Both the position numbers and the translations under genes were made by a program. The notes beneath the pieces are model-generated. The model was not told the origin of the DNA, did not search any database, and saw nothing but the letters and a program-made list of their open reading frames with translations. This document shows positions 26,483 through 34,596 of a DNA stretch of 50,925 nt, piece by piece. The DNA is taken from assembly GCA_003550345.1 (NCBI GenBank), contig PUJZ01000099.1, positions 1 to 50,925 on the forward strand, written 5' to 3'. Each line of letters begins with the position of its first letter. The stretch's first letter is position 1. Source of the stretch: Methanomassiliicoccaceae archaeon (GTDB taxonomy: Archaea > Thermoplasmatota > Thermoplasmata > Methanomassiliicoccales > Methanomethylophilaceae).

Positions 26483-27301
26483 ATCCGGCCCGAGGGCAAT
26501 CTCGGCATCATCGGATGCCCGGTCCTGGAGGACGAGATAGTCTACTGCCTGCTCCACGACGAGGAGGTGGACCGGGTGCTGCTGGTGCGCAACGAGCACT
26601 CCTTCAGCCTCGAGCGCAAGATGGGCGACAACGGCGAGGGCCTGGAGCTCATCGAGGAGGAGGACTTCCTCCGCGGCGGGACGGAGCTTCCCCGCGAGGG
26701 ATTCAACTGGGTCATCTGGATGAAGGACCTGGGGCTGCACGAGGAGCCAAACGACCTGCGCGAGGAGATACTGCGCTCGCTGGAGGAGATCGACGGGGTC
26801 TTCGACGCCACCATCCTATTCTACGGTCTCTGCGGCAATGCGCTCAAGGACATCCGCGAATGGGCGGCGGAGCGGGTGCGAACCCCGGTGGAGATACTCC
26901 GCAGCCCCGACGGCAAGATCGTCGACGACTGCATCGCGGTGGCCATCGGCGGCCAGGACAACTACCTCCGCCTGCTGAAGAAGTACCCGGGCATACTCTA
27001 TTTCACACCGGGCTACGCGACGAACTGGGAGCAGCTGAAGTCGCGGATGGAGCTGTTCAAGGGCATGGACGCCGACGACGATGAGATGGTGCGCATGATA
27101 TTCGAGATGGCGGAGTACGACACGGTGATGAAGATACCCACCGGCCTCGGGGACGATGAGGAGTTCGATCGCTGCACCCGGCGCTTCGCCGAGCGCTACG
27201 ACTTCAACATCACCACCCTGGGCCGCGAATGGTGCACCCTGGAGGCGGTCGACCACAGCTACGAGAGGGCCAAGGGGCTGCTCCGCCGCCGGGACAGCTG
27301 A
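26483..27301 (+). CDS. DUF1638 protein (methyltransferase-associated), non-canonical start
   Basis: It matches DUF1638, a family found mostly in methanogens beside methylamine/methanol corrinoid methyltransferase genes, with biochemical role unknown. Family landmarks are LGIIGCPVLEDEIVY, FYGLCGNAL, VDDCIAVAIGG and LYFTPGYATNW. The homologous N-terminus lies upstream of the first canonical codon (GTG 26567), which would remove about 28 conserved residues. Between the upstream in-frame stop and that GTG there is no ATG, GTG or TTG. ATC 26483, one base after the regulator stop, is the best guess, helped by coupling. About 272 residues. Confidence 0.75.
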   Translation: MRPEGNLGIIGCPVLEDEIVYCLLHDEEVDRVLLVRNEHSFSLERKMGDNGEGLELIEEEDFLRGGTELPREGFNWVIWMKDLGLHEEPNDLREEILRSLEEIDGVFDATILFYGLCGNALKDIREWAAERVRTPVEILRSPDGKIVDDCIAVAIGGQDNYLRLLKKYPGILYFTPGYATNWEQLKSRMELFKGMDADDDEMVRMIFEMAEYDTVMKIPTGLGDDEEFDRCTRRFAERYDFNITTLGREWCTLEAVDHSYERAKGLLRRRDS

Positions 27302-27336
27302 AAAAGAATTAATAGCGGGATTCCATAGCAGCCGGC

Positions 27337-27555
27337 ATGGAAGAGGAAGTCTTCCCCACTAGCTGGAAGAGGGCCGTCTGCACCCTTATGATCATCGCCG
27401 GCCTCAGCATCTACATCTACTGGGGGTTCATGTACGGGGCCTGGAACATCCTGGCCATGGAGTACGTGGGCATATGGGGCATGGTCCTGGGGTTCGTGGG
27501 GATCGGCCTAGCCGGGCTCCTCCTCCTCAAGTGGGAGGAAGAGGACCGGGCCTGA
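27337..27555 (+). CDS. Small two-helix membrane protein, unknown
   Basis: A 72-residue protein with two hydrophobic segments (VCTLMIIAGLSIYIYWGFMY and MVLGFVGIGLAGLLLLKW) and acidic ends. I do not recognise a family. A TATA-like GAATTAATAGC lies about 30 bases upstream, giving an independent promoter of the same type as at 7225. It is convergent with proS, three bases apart. Confidence 0.65.
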   Translation: MEEEVFPTSWKRAVCTLMIIAGLSIYIYWGFMYGAWNILAMEYVGIWGMVLGFVGIGLAGLLLLKWEEEDRA

Positions 27556-27558
27556 CGC

Positions 27559-28965
27559 TCACATCGAGCGCGCCGCATAGCCCAGCTTCTCGCTCTCCTC
27601 GCCGCAGACTATGCATCTCCTTCTCTCGCCCTCGTGGCCGTAAGGCGTGCCCAGCAGGGTGAGGTCGAACTCCTCCTCGATCCTTTGGCCGCAGAGCTCC
27701 TCGCCGCACCATCCGAAACGGAGGGTCTTGGCGGGGGGGTCCTGCAGCGATTCGACGTCGGCCACCGCTGAGAGGTGCCTCTCCCAGGCCTTGGCCTTCA
27801 TGGACGATGATATCTCATCCAGCATCGACCTCGCCCCCTGCTCGACGCCGTCCAGGGGCAGGGCGCCCTTCTCGCCGCTGTCGCGGCGGGCGTAGGTGGC
27901 GACGCCGCCCTCTATGTCCCTCATGCCCAGCTCCAGGCGCAGCGGCACGCCCCTAATCTCCCAGTCGAAGAACTTGCTCCCCGGGCGCTCGTCGCGGTCG
28001 TCCAGCTTCACCCGCAGCCCGGCGGCCTGCAGCCGCCGCGTCAGGTCCTCGGCCGCCTTCTGCACCGTCTCCCCCTTGCCCTTGACGGGTATGGGGACGA
28101 CGACCACCTGGAACGGCGCCACCGCCGGGGGCAGCACCAGGCCCTTGTCGTCTCCGTGGACGCCGATGATCGCCCCCACCAGCCTCTCGCTCATGCCGAA
28201 GGTGGTCTGGTGGACGTGCTCGTGGCCGCCGTCCTCGGTCTCGTAGCTTATCTCGTAGGGCACGGAGAAGTTGGTCAGGTAGTGGTGGATGGAGCCGATC
28301 TGCAGGCTCCTGCCGTTGGGCATCGAGGTGTCGATGCCCACCGTGTAGTGCGCCCCGGGGAATTTGTCCCATTCGGTGCGGCGCAGCAGCGAGTAGGGTA
28401 TGCACAGCCTGTCCATCAGCCTCTCCAGTATGACGAAGTCCTCCTCCACCTGAGCCTGGGCGTCGGCCTCGCTGGCATGGCAGGTGTGGGACTCGAAGAA
28501 ATGTATCTCCCGCACGCGGATGAAGGAGCGGGTCTGCTTGGTCTCGTAGCGGAAGGTGTTGACCAGCTGGTAAGTTTTAAGCGGAAGGTCGCCATGGGAG
28601 CGCACCCAGAGGGCGAACATCGGGTACATGGCGGTCTCGCTGGTGGGCCGGAGGACGAGGCGGACGTCCAGCTCGTTCTCCCCCGCGTGCGTCACCCAGT
28701 AGACCTCGGAGTCGAAGCCCTTGATGTGGTCCTTCTCCTTCTTGAACTCGGTCTCCGGTATGAGGAGGGGGAAGCAGACCTCGTCGTGCCCGGTCGCGTC
28801 CAGCTCATCGCGGATGTAGGAGTCTATGAGCCGCATGATCTTCCAGCCGTAGGAGGTCCACACGTTCATCCCCTTGACGGGGTAGCGCTTGTCGGAGAGC
28901 CCGGCCCGCTCGACTATGTCATTGTACCACTCGGAGAAACTGTCCTCTTTCTGGATGGGAATCAC
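27559..28965 (-). CDS. proS: Prolyl-tRNA synthetase (archaeal/eukaryal type)
   Basis: A class II synthetase with motif 2 around FRYETKQTRSFIRVREIHFFE and LRPTSETAMYPMFALW. It has the C-terminal zinc-binding domain with Cys pairs CGEELCG and CIVCGEE typical of archaeal ProS. The length of 468 residues is normal. The start is GTG 28965, immediately after the prs stop, preceded by GGTAGGTG. Prs and ProS form a two-gene operon. Confidence 0.95.
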   Translation of the reverse strand: MIPIQKEDSFSEWYNDIVERAGLSDKRYPVKGMNVWTSYGWKIMRLIDSYIRDELDATGHDEVCFPLLIPETEFKKEKDHIKGFDSEVYWVTHAGENELDVRLVLRPTSETAMYPMFALWVRSHGDLPLKTYQLVNTFRYETKQTRSFIRVREIHFFESHTCHASEADAQAQVEEDFVILERLMDRLCIPYSLLRRTEWDKFPGAHYTVGIDTSMPNGRSLQIGSIHHYLTNFSVPYEISYETEDGGHEHVHQTTFGMSERLVGAIIGVHGDDKGLVLPPAVAPFQVVVVPIPVKGKGETVQKAAEDLTRRLQAAGLRVKLDDRDERPGSKFFDWEIRGVPLRLELGMRDIEGGVATYARRDSGEKGALPLDGVEQGARSMLDEISSSMKAKAWERHLSAVADVESLQDPPAKTLRFGWCGEELCGQRIEEEFDLTLLGTPYGHEGERRRCIVCGEESEKLGYAARSM

Positions 28966-29826
28966 CTACCAACCTTTCTCTATGGCCTCGGCCACCAACG
29001 GCGCCACCGAGATGTTCGACACCTCGTTCTCCAGGGTGTTGCAGCAGAGCAGGCTGTCGATGTTGCCGCCGGTGAGCCTCTCCAGCGCGTTCTTGGCGAA
29101 GACCCCGTGGGTGCAGGCCACGCTGATGCTGGCCACGTTCTGGTTCCGCAGCTGCTCGCAGGCGGCGAGTATGGTGCCGCCGGTGGCTATTATGTCGTCC
29201 ACGATCAGCACATGCTTGCCCGCGCAGTCCATGTTGGCCGGGGTGATCCTCACATCGGTTCCGGATAGCCGCACCTTCTCCAGATGGTCGTGGGGGACGC
29301 CGATGTACCCCGCGACCTCCTCAGCCCTGCCGGCGGCGCCGATGTCAGGGGAGAGGACCATGTCGATGCCGCGGTCGCGGAAGTAGTCGCCGATGGCCTT
29401 GGAGGCGCTGATGTTCTTGGCCGGGCATTCGAACCAGCGCAGCACGTTCTCCTTGTGGATGTCGACGGTCAGCACCCGGTCGCAGAGCATCTCCAGCCTT
29501 TGGGCCATGACCTTGGCGCTCTCCGGCTCCCCCGGCTTGAAGATCCTGTCCTGGCGGGCGTAGCCGTAGTAGGGGATGACGCAGGTGATGGTCTTGGCGC
29601 CCAGCCTCTTCACCGCGTCCTGGAGCAGGAACATCTCCACCACGTTCTCGTCGGGATAGGTGTTCTGGACGATGACCACGTCGTCATCCATCCCGTCGTC
29701 CTCGATGCGGGTGTAGCATTCCCCGTCGGGGAAACGCGTGGTCGCCGCCTGCACGTACTTGCACCCCAACAGCCTAGCCAGCTCCTTTGCCATGTCCCGT
29801 GAAGATGAGCCCCCGACCACTATCAT
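28966..29826 (-). CDS. prs: Ribose-phosphate pyrophosphokinase
   Basis: Makes PRPP for purines, pyrimidines, His and Trp. It has the DIHKENVLRWFECPAKN segment, the archaeal PPYYGYARQD-like flexible loop (PYYGYARQDRIF) and the PRPP-binding VLIVDDIIATGGT. At 286 residues it is the class III-like archaeal length. A TATA-like GATATTATAAG about 25 bases upstream suggests a near-leaderless message. It is divergent from the DUF357 gene. Confidence 0.95.
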   Translation of the reverse strand: MIVVGGSSSRDMAKELARLLGCKYVQAATTRFPDGECYTRIEDDGMDDDVVIVQNTYPDENVVEMFLLQDAVKRLGAKTITCVIPYYGYARQDRIFKPGEPESAKVMAQRLEMLCDRVLTVDIHKENVLRWFECPAKNISASKAIGDYFRDRGIDMVLSPDIGAAGRAEEVAGYIGVPHDHLEKVRLSGTDVRITPANMDCAGKHVLIVDDIIATGGTILAACEQLRNQNVASISVACTHGVFAKNALERLTGGNIDSLLCCNTLENEVSNISVAPLVAEAIEKGW

Positions 29827-29915
29827 GCCAACTGAATCTCCGTCACCCTTATAATATCTACTGGGAGGGGGGGTTGGGTCATTTATATTAAGAGCGACGG
29901 GGATTGGAGCCAGTG

Positions 29916-30218
29916 ATGAACCCGGTCCGCGAAGTCATCGACGACGGGCTACTGTCCCGCTATCTGGACACCACCGCCGCCGCCCTGGAGAGGCTGCGCA
30001 CCGCCGCGCCGGAGAGGTCGTTCGGCAAGGTCCTCGCCGACGACTTCCTGCGCATGGCCCGCTCCTACTACGAGGACGCGCTCCATTTCCGCGACGCCGG
30101 GGACAAGGTCAACGCCTTCGCCTCCGTCAACTACGCCCACGGATGGCTGGACTGCGGCGCCCGTCTGGGCCTCTTCGACGTCGGCGGGGACGACCAGCTA
30201 TTCACCCTTTACGAATGA
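29916..30218 (+). CDS. DUF357 family protein
   Basis: A 100-residue helical protein with LARSYYEDALHF-like repeats (RMARSYYEDALHFRDAGDKVNAFASVNYAHGW in sequence, shown as two segments of the family pattern) and a C-terminal GARLGLFDV. DUF357 is widespread in archaea with no known role. ATG 29916 is chosen. TATA-like ATTTATATTAAG lies about 35 bases upstream. Its last codons and stop lie in the first copy of a 72-bp tandem repeat. Confidence 0.8.
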   Translation: MNPVREVIDDGLLSRYLDTTAAALERLRTAAPERSFGKVLADDFLRMARSYYEDALHFRDAGDKVNAFASVNYAHGWLDCGARLGLFDVGGDDQLFTLYE

Positions 30219-30387
30219 GGATGGTCAGGAGGGCGTTCCCAGGACACCAGCGGAGAGCATTATCTGCACGATGTTCTTCTTTACGAATGAGGATGGTCAG
30301 GAGGGCGTTCCCAGGACACCAGCGGAGAGCATTATCTGCACGATGTTCTTCTTTACGAATGAGGATGGTCAGGAGGGCGTTCCCAGG
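30207..30387. repeat. 72-bp tandem repeat, about 2.5 copies, at a convergent gene junction
   Basis: An A-B-A-B-A pattern. A is about 36-37 bp beginning CTTTACGAATGAGG and ending GCGTTCCCAGG, with copies starting at 30207, 30279 and 30351. B is about 35-36 bp beginning ACACCAGCGG. Copies appear perfect. Each A carries a forward-strand TGA equal to the DUF357 stop and a reverse-strand TGA equal to the deoA stop. Neither protein is changed by copy number, and 72 is divisible by three. Confidence 0.93.
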
Positions 30388-31946
30388 CGCCTCGGGGCCC
30401 TCTCCAGCAGCAGGCCTCCGACCTTCAAGGGCCGCAGCCTCTCCGCCGCGCTGCGGGCACGATCCGCCCGGTCGGCGTTGTCCGCGTGCACGGTGAAGAG
30501 CAGCTCCCCCTCCTCCACCCTGCTGTCCATCTTCTTCTCCAGGATTATCCCCGCGCCCTTGTCGCGGGGCGCCCCGGCGGCGCGGGCCACAGTGACCAGC
30601 TCCTTGTTGTTGATGCCGTACACATATCCTCCCCGCGGCGAGCGTATCTCCACCCTGCTCCGGCCGAATTCTATGTCGGCGGAGGAGATGTCCCGCCGTC
30701 CGCCCTGGGCGGCCACGATCTCCTGGAACTTGTCAAGGGCCTCGCCCCTGTCGACGAGGCGCTGGGCCGCCGCGGCGCCCTCCTCCACGCCGCCCATCTC
30801 CAATATCATCCCCGCCAGGCCGATCGCCTTCTCCCGCACGTCCTCGAGGCCGTCGTGCCCCTCCAGGGCCATTATGCACTCCCGGGCCTCGGGGGCCGGC
30901 CCGATGGCCCGCCCCACGGGCTGGCGGCCGTCGGTTATGGCGCAATCCACCTGAATGCCCAGGCGCCCGCCGAGCTGGATGAACCTCTCCGCCATGCGCC
31001 TGGCCTCGTCCTGGCACTCCACCTTGGCGCCGGCGCCGCAGGGTATGTCCATGACCAGGCGGGTGGCGCCCATGGCCATCTTCTTGCTCATGATGGAGGC
31101 CATCATCAGGTCGGGAGGGTCTATGCCCAGAGGGTAGAGGGTCTCGATTATGACGCCGTTGACGGGGGTCAGGTTCATCGCCCCTCCCCACGCGAAGGCC
31201 CCGCCCGTCTCCTGGGCCACCGCCTTCAGGCGCTCGGCGCCCAGCTCCACATCGCAGAATACCTCCACGAAATCAGCGGTGCCGCAGGCGCTGCTGATGG
31301 CCCGCGACGAGGTCTTGGGTATCAGGAGGCCAGCGGCGGCGGCTATCGAGACCACGATGGGCGTCACCTTGTTGCCCGGGACGCCGCCGATGCTGTGGAA
31401 ATCGAAGACCGGGCCGCGGTCGAACTGCAGCGTGATGCCGCTGGCGACCATCTCCTCGGTGACATGGAGGAGCTCGTCCTCGCTGAGGCCGTTGATGTGC
31501 AGCGCGGTGAGCCAGGCGGCCGTCTCTGTGGGCGAGATGCGGGAAAGCATGATGTCCTTCATGACGGTGGACACCTCCTCCCGGCTCAGTGCTGAGCGGT
31601 CCATCGAACTCCTGATGTGCCGCACCGAAGCCCGCCGGGGGCAGAAGGCCACCGTCACCTCCTCCCCCTGGGAGAGCCCCATCGAGCGCATCAGGCCGTC
31701 GGAGAGCAGCGCCTCCCCCGGCGCCACCAGGGTGCTGGTGAGGCAGGCCAGGGCGGAGTGCGGCCTGCCGTCAGTCACCACGCTCACCCGGTCCGAGCGG
31801 TCCACACCGATGCGCGCGGCGTCCAGCCTGTGCATCAGCACGCGGGGGTCCGTGGTGCGCATCCCCATCCCACTGGCCTCGAGCCTTATTCGCTCCGCCC
31901 CCCAGCCGGTCGGCGCGGGGTCATGGAGGTGGCCGGCCCCGCTCAT
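30369..31946 (-). CDS. deoA: AMP phosphorylase (thymidine phosphorylase family)
   Basis: Phosphorolysis of AMP/nucleoside monophosphates to ribose-1,5-bisphosphate, the first step of the archaeal AMP salvage route to type III RuBisCO. It shows SGGLGL-type glycine motifs as FHSIGGVPGNKVTPIVVSIAAAAG and the KTSSRAISSACGTAD segment. It is 525 residues from ATG 31946, which overlaps the pantoate kinase stop (ATGA). The longer open frame upstream is a shadow. The last five codons and stop come from the third copy of the tandem repeat, so the native C-terminus may have been altered. Confidence 0.9.
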   Translation of the reverse strand: MSGAGHLHDPAPTGWGAERIRLEASGMGMRTTDPRVLMHRLDAARIGVDRSDRVSVVTDGRPHSALACLTSTLVAPGEALLSDGLMRSMGLSQGEEVTVAFCPRRASVRHIRSSMDRSALSREEVSTVMKDIMLSRISPTETAAWLTALHINGLSEDELLHVTEEMVASGITLQFDRGPVFDFHSIGGVPGNKVTPIVVSIAAAAGLLIPKTSSRAISSACGTADFVEVFCDVELGAERLKAVAQETGGAFAWGGAMNLTPVNGVIIETLYPLGIDPPDLMMASIMSKKMAMGATRLVMDIPCGAGAKVECQDEARRMAERFIQLGGRLGIQVDCAITDGRQPVGRAIGPAPEARECIMALEGHDGLEDVREKAIGLAGMILEMGGVEEGAAAAQRLVDRGEALDKFQEIVAAQGGRRDISSADIEFGRSRVEIRSPRGGYVYGINNKELVTVARAAGAPRDKGAGIILEKKMDSRVEEGELLFTVHADNADRADRARSAAERLRPLKVGGLLLERAPRRLGTPS

Positions 31947-32788
31947 CGCCGCTCCGCCCCCCAGGAGCGCGGCCCCTTCCGGTCGATAGCGCATTCGAAG
32001 AAGCGGCCCTCGACGGCGTCCATGGCCGCCGCCGCGTCCCCGCGGAAGAAGACCGAGTTCCCCAGCATGCACATCGCCGCCCGGCCGTGGGGGGCCAGCC
32101 TCTCGATGGCGTCCGCGGCCGCCCCGGTCATGAGGCCGCTGCCGTTGGCGAAGGCCAGCGAACGGCGGAACAGGGAATCCCATCCTGGGTCGGCGATGAG
32201 GGCCTCCAGCTCCCGCCCGCCGTGCAGCCCTACGGCCTCCTCCATGGCGGGGCCGAGCAGGCCGGCGGTGGGGCGCGGAGGGCCGAGCACCACTAGCAGC
32301 AGCTCACCGTTGAGGTTCAATGGCCTCGTCTCCCCGAAAGGGGGCAGGCCCTCCCTGGTGCGGAGGGAGGCGCCCCCCGCCATGATCCCGGCCACATCCC
32401 CCATGCCGCCTCCCCGCGCCAGCTCCGCCATGTGCGCCGCCCGGAAGGCGTCCTCGGGAGGCCTCGACCTCAGCCGGCAGACGGCAAGACAGGCGGCCAG
32501 CGTGCCGGCGGCGCTCATGGCGAAGCCTTGGGACACCGGCAGCTGCAGCTCGATCGCGACCGCAACGCCCTCCTCGCCCAGCAGGCGCAGCGCCTCCCGC
32601 GTCACCGGGGCCTCAGCAGCGGCGCCGTCGACGGCGATGCTCAGGGACGCGGACTCCTCCGCCCGCGCCCACGCCCCCTTGTCCAGGCAGAGGCCCGCTC
32701 CCCGCGACCCGGAGCGCAGAGGGTCGTCATGGCGGCGGGGCTGGAAGAGGCAGGTCACATGGCCGGGGCAGAAGGCGCTGGCGCTCAT
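31943..32788 (-). CDS. Pantoate kinase
   Basis: A GHMP-family kinase of the archaeal coenzyme A pathway, ATP plus pantoate giving 4-phosphopantoate. The N-terminal FCPGHVTCLFQP and PLRSGSRGAGLCLDKG match the archaeal PoK pattern, and the GHMP motif 2 appears as LPVSQGFAMSAAGTLAAC. The length is 281 residues. It overlaps coaBC upstream and deoA downstream by four bases each. Its position next to coaBC supports the assignment. Confidence 0.88.
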   Translation of the reverse strand: MSASAFCPGHVTCLFQPRRHDDPLRSGSRGAGLCLDKGAWARAEESASLSIAVDGAAAEAPVTREALRLLGEEGVAVAIELQLPVSQGFAMSAAGTLAACLAVCRLRSRPPEDAFRAAHMAELARGGGMGDVAGIMAGGASLRTREGLPPFGETRPLNLNGELLLVVLGPPRPTAGLLGPAMEEAVGLHGGRELEALIADPGWDSLFRRSLAFANGSGLMTGAAADAIERLAPHGRAAMCMLGNSVFFRGDAAAAMDAVEGRFFECAIDRKGPRSWGAERR

Positions 32789-33981
32789 CCTCTTCCGGCC
32801 GCCCTGTCGAGTATGGCATCGGCTATGCGGCCCTTGCTCCCCTCGACGACGGAGACATCGCCAGCAGCAACGAGGAGCACTCTGGCCATGCCCTCCCCGG
32901 CAACGGAGACGTCATTGGCCACCACCAGGTCGAGGCCGTGCTCCTCCAGCCTGCCCCTGGCCCTGGCCGCCAGGGCGTCCTCGTCCACGCCGGACTCGGC
33001 CTTGAAGCCCACCACCGTCCTCCCTTCCCGCACCAGTAAGGGCAGGGCCTTGGGAAGGGCATGGAGGCGGAGCTCGAAGCCCCCCTCCGCGCTGTCGATC
33101 TTCCCCCCGCGCCGCTCGGGCGAGAAATCAGGCAGGGCCGCCGGGACCAGGACCATGTCGTGCTCCGCCTCGTCCAGCATTCCGAGGAGCTCCGAGAACG
33201 GGCCGAAGCGGCGCATCGGGATGTAGGAGGGCACGCGGACGTCATGCGCCCCCATCCACATCTCAACATCGGCGCCGCGGCGGTGCGCCGCGCTCGCCAG
33301 CTCCAAGGCCATGAGGCCGCTGCTGCGGTTGCTCAGCACCCGCATGTCGTCCACCGGCTCCTCCCCCCGCCCGCCGATGACCAGCACCCTCCTTCCCTCC
33401 AGGTCCTTGCCGCCGAGGGCGCGCAGCGCCGCCGCCAGCACCTCGTCGCGGCCGGCGGCCTTGGCGCGCAGGTCCTCGATCACCGGGCCCACCAGGGATA
33501 CCCCCATGGCCCTCAGGGCCTCAAGGTTCCTCTGCACCGCCGGGTTGCGGTACATGGAGTTGTGCATGGCCGGGGCCATGATCACCGGCGTCCCCGCCCC
33601 CAGGGCGACGGTCGCCATGCTGGTCACAGAAGTGTCGTCGATGCCCAGGGCGACCTTGGAGACGGTGTTGGCGCTCGCAGGATAGATGAGAAGGAGGTCC
33701 GCGCCCCCCTCGCCCTCGTTGATGAGGGAGACATGCTCCGCCTGGCCCCCCAGCGAGCAGATGGGGGGGCGCCCGCAGGCGAACTCCATCGCCATGGGGG
33801 CCACCATCTCCGCCGCCGAGGGGGTCATCACCGGCACCACCTCGGCGCCGTGGCGGATCAGGTCGCGGGCGAGGGCGAAGCACTCCACCGCGGCGATGCT
33901 GCCGCTGATCCCCAGAACCACCGTCTTGCCTCTCAGCACGTTGCTGTGGGCGCAGAAAATCTCCTCAGAAGGATGCATCAT
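32785..33981 (-). CDS. coaBC: Bifunctional phosphopantothenoylcysteine decarboxylase/synthetase
   Basis: CoA synthesis. The N-terminal flavoprotein CoaC domain has VVLGISGSIAAVECFALARDL, YPASANTVSKVALGIDD and APAMHNSMYRNPAV. The C-terminal CoaB ligase domain has DDMRVLSNRSSGLMALELA and ends with LVVANDVS. It is 398 residues from ATG 33981, which overlaps the tmk stop. The long open frame continuing upstream belongs to an antisense-type shadow over tmk. Confidence 0.93.
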   Translation of the reverse strand: MMHPSEEIFCAHSNVLRGKTVVLGISGSIAAVECFALARDLIRHGAEVVPVMTPSAAEMVAPMAMEFACGRPPICSLGGQAEHVSLINEGEGGADLLLIYPASANTVSKVALGIDDTSVTSMATVALGAGTPVIMAPAMHNSMYRNPAVQRNLEALRAMGVSLVGPVIEDLRAKAAGRDEVLAAALRALGGKDLEGRRVLVIGGRGEEPVDDMRVLSNRSSGLMALELASAAHRRGADVEMWMGAHDVRVPSYIPMRRFGPFSELLGMLDEAEHDMVLVPAALPDFSPERRGGKIDSAEGGFELRLHALPKALPLLVREGRTVVGFKAESGVDEDALAARARGRLEEHGLDLVVANDVSVAGEGMARVLLVAAGDVSVVEGSKGRIADAILDRAAGRG

Positions 33982-34571
33982 ATCATCTCCATCACGCCTT
34001 CGACCATGCTCATGGCCCGGGCGAGGACCTCCTCCTCGGGGAGGGAGGCGTCGATCAGCTCGAAACCGTCCTCCTCCGCCACCCGCAGGTAGGCGTCGCG
34101 GACGCGCTTGAGGTATTCCAGCTCCTCGAACTTGCTGGGGGCGCCCCTTCCGTTGACCCGGTCCATGCCCGCGGCGGGGTCCAGGTCGAGAAGCAGGGTG
34201 AGGTCCGGCCGGATGATCACCTTGTCGTTGAGCTCGCGCAGCCACCCCATCATGTCATCGCCCAGCGCCGCCGACTGGTAGGCGAGGGTGGAGGCGTAGT
34301 AGCGGTCGCAGATGACCGTCCTCCCCTCCGCCAGCCAGCGGGATATGCGCTCGGTGTGGTGGGCGCGGTCGGCCACGAAGAGCAGGGCCTCCAGCAGAGG
34401 GGGGCCGTCCTCGGAGCTGGCGCGCCGCACCGCGTCCCCCACCCAGCCGTCGGAGGGCTCGGCGGTGAGCACCACGGGGCGCGGCGAGAGGGAGCGGGCC
34501 ATGCTGGCGGCGAGGCTGCTCTTGCCAGAGCCGTCGATGCCCTCGAGGACTATGAACAGGCCTTCGCCCAT
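33978..34571 (-). CDS. tmk: Thymidylate kinase
   Basis: Phosphorylates dTMP to dTDP. The P-loop is EGIDGSGKSS near residues 10-19, followed by the DR(Y/H) segment in CDRYYASTLAYQ and the LDLDP motif. It is 197 residues from ATG 34571, preceded by GGAGAG. ATG 34592 (seven more residues) is also possible, only a few bases after gcvPB. It sits inside the glycine decarboxylase/CoA operon. Confidence 0.92.
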   Translation of the reverse strand: MGEGLFIVLEGIDGSGKSSLAASMARSLSPRPVVLTAEPSDGWVGDAVRRASSEDGPPLLEALLFVADRAHHTERISRWLAEGRTVICDRYYASTLAYQSAALGDDMMGWLRELNDKVIIRPDLTLLLDLDPAAGMDRVNGRGAPSKFEELEYLKRVRDAYLRVAEEDGFELIDASLPEEEVLARAMSMVEGVMEMI

Positions 34572-34596
34572 GCGCTCTCCATCATGTTCCATGTGT

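Noticed and set aside
30207-30387. Possible mini-CRISPR (36-bp repeats with 36-bp spacers)
   Set aside because: The two would-be spacers are identical and no cas gene is near. It is a 72-bp tandem duplication.
31947-32183. 79-codon upstream extension of deoA
   Set aside because: Shadow over pantoate kinase. ATG 31946 overlaps the pantoate kinase stop as ATGA, like the other junctions in the operon.
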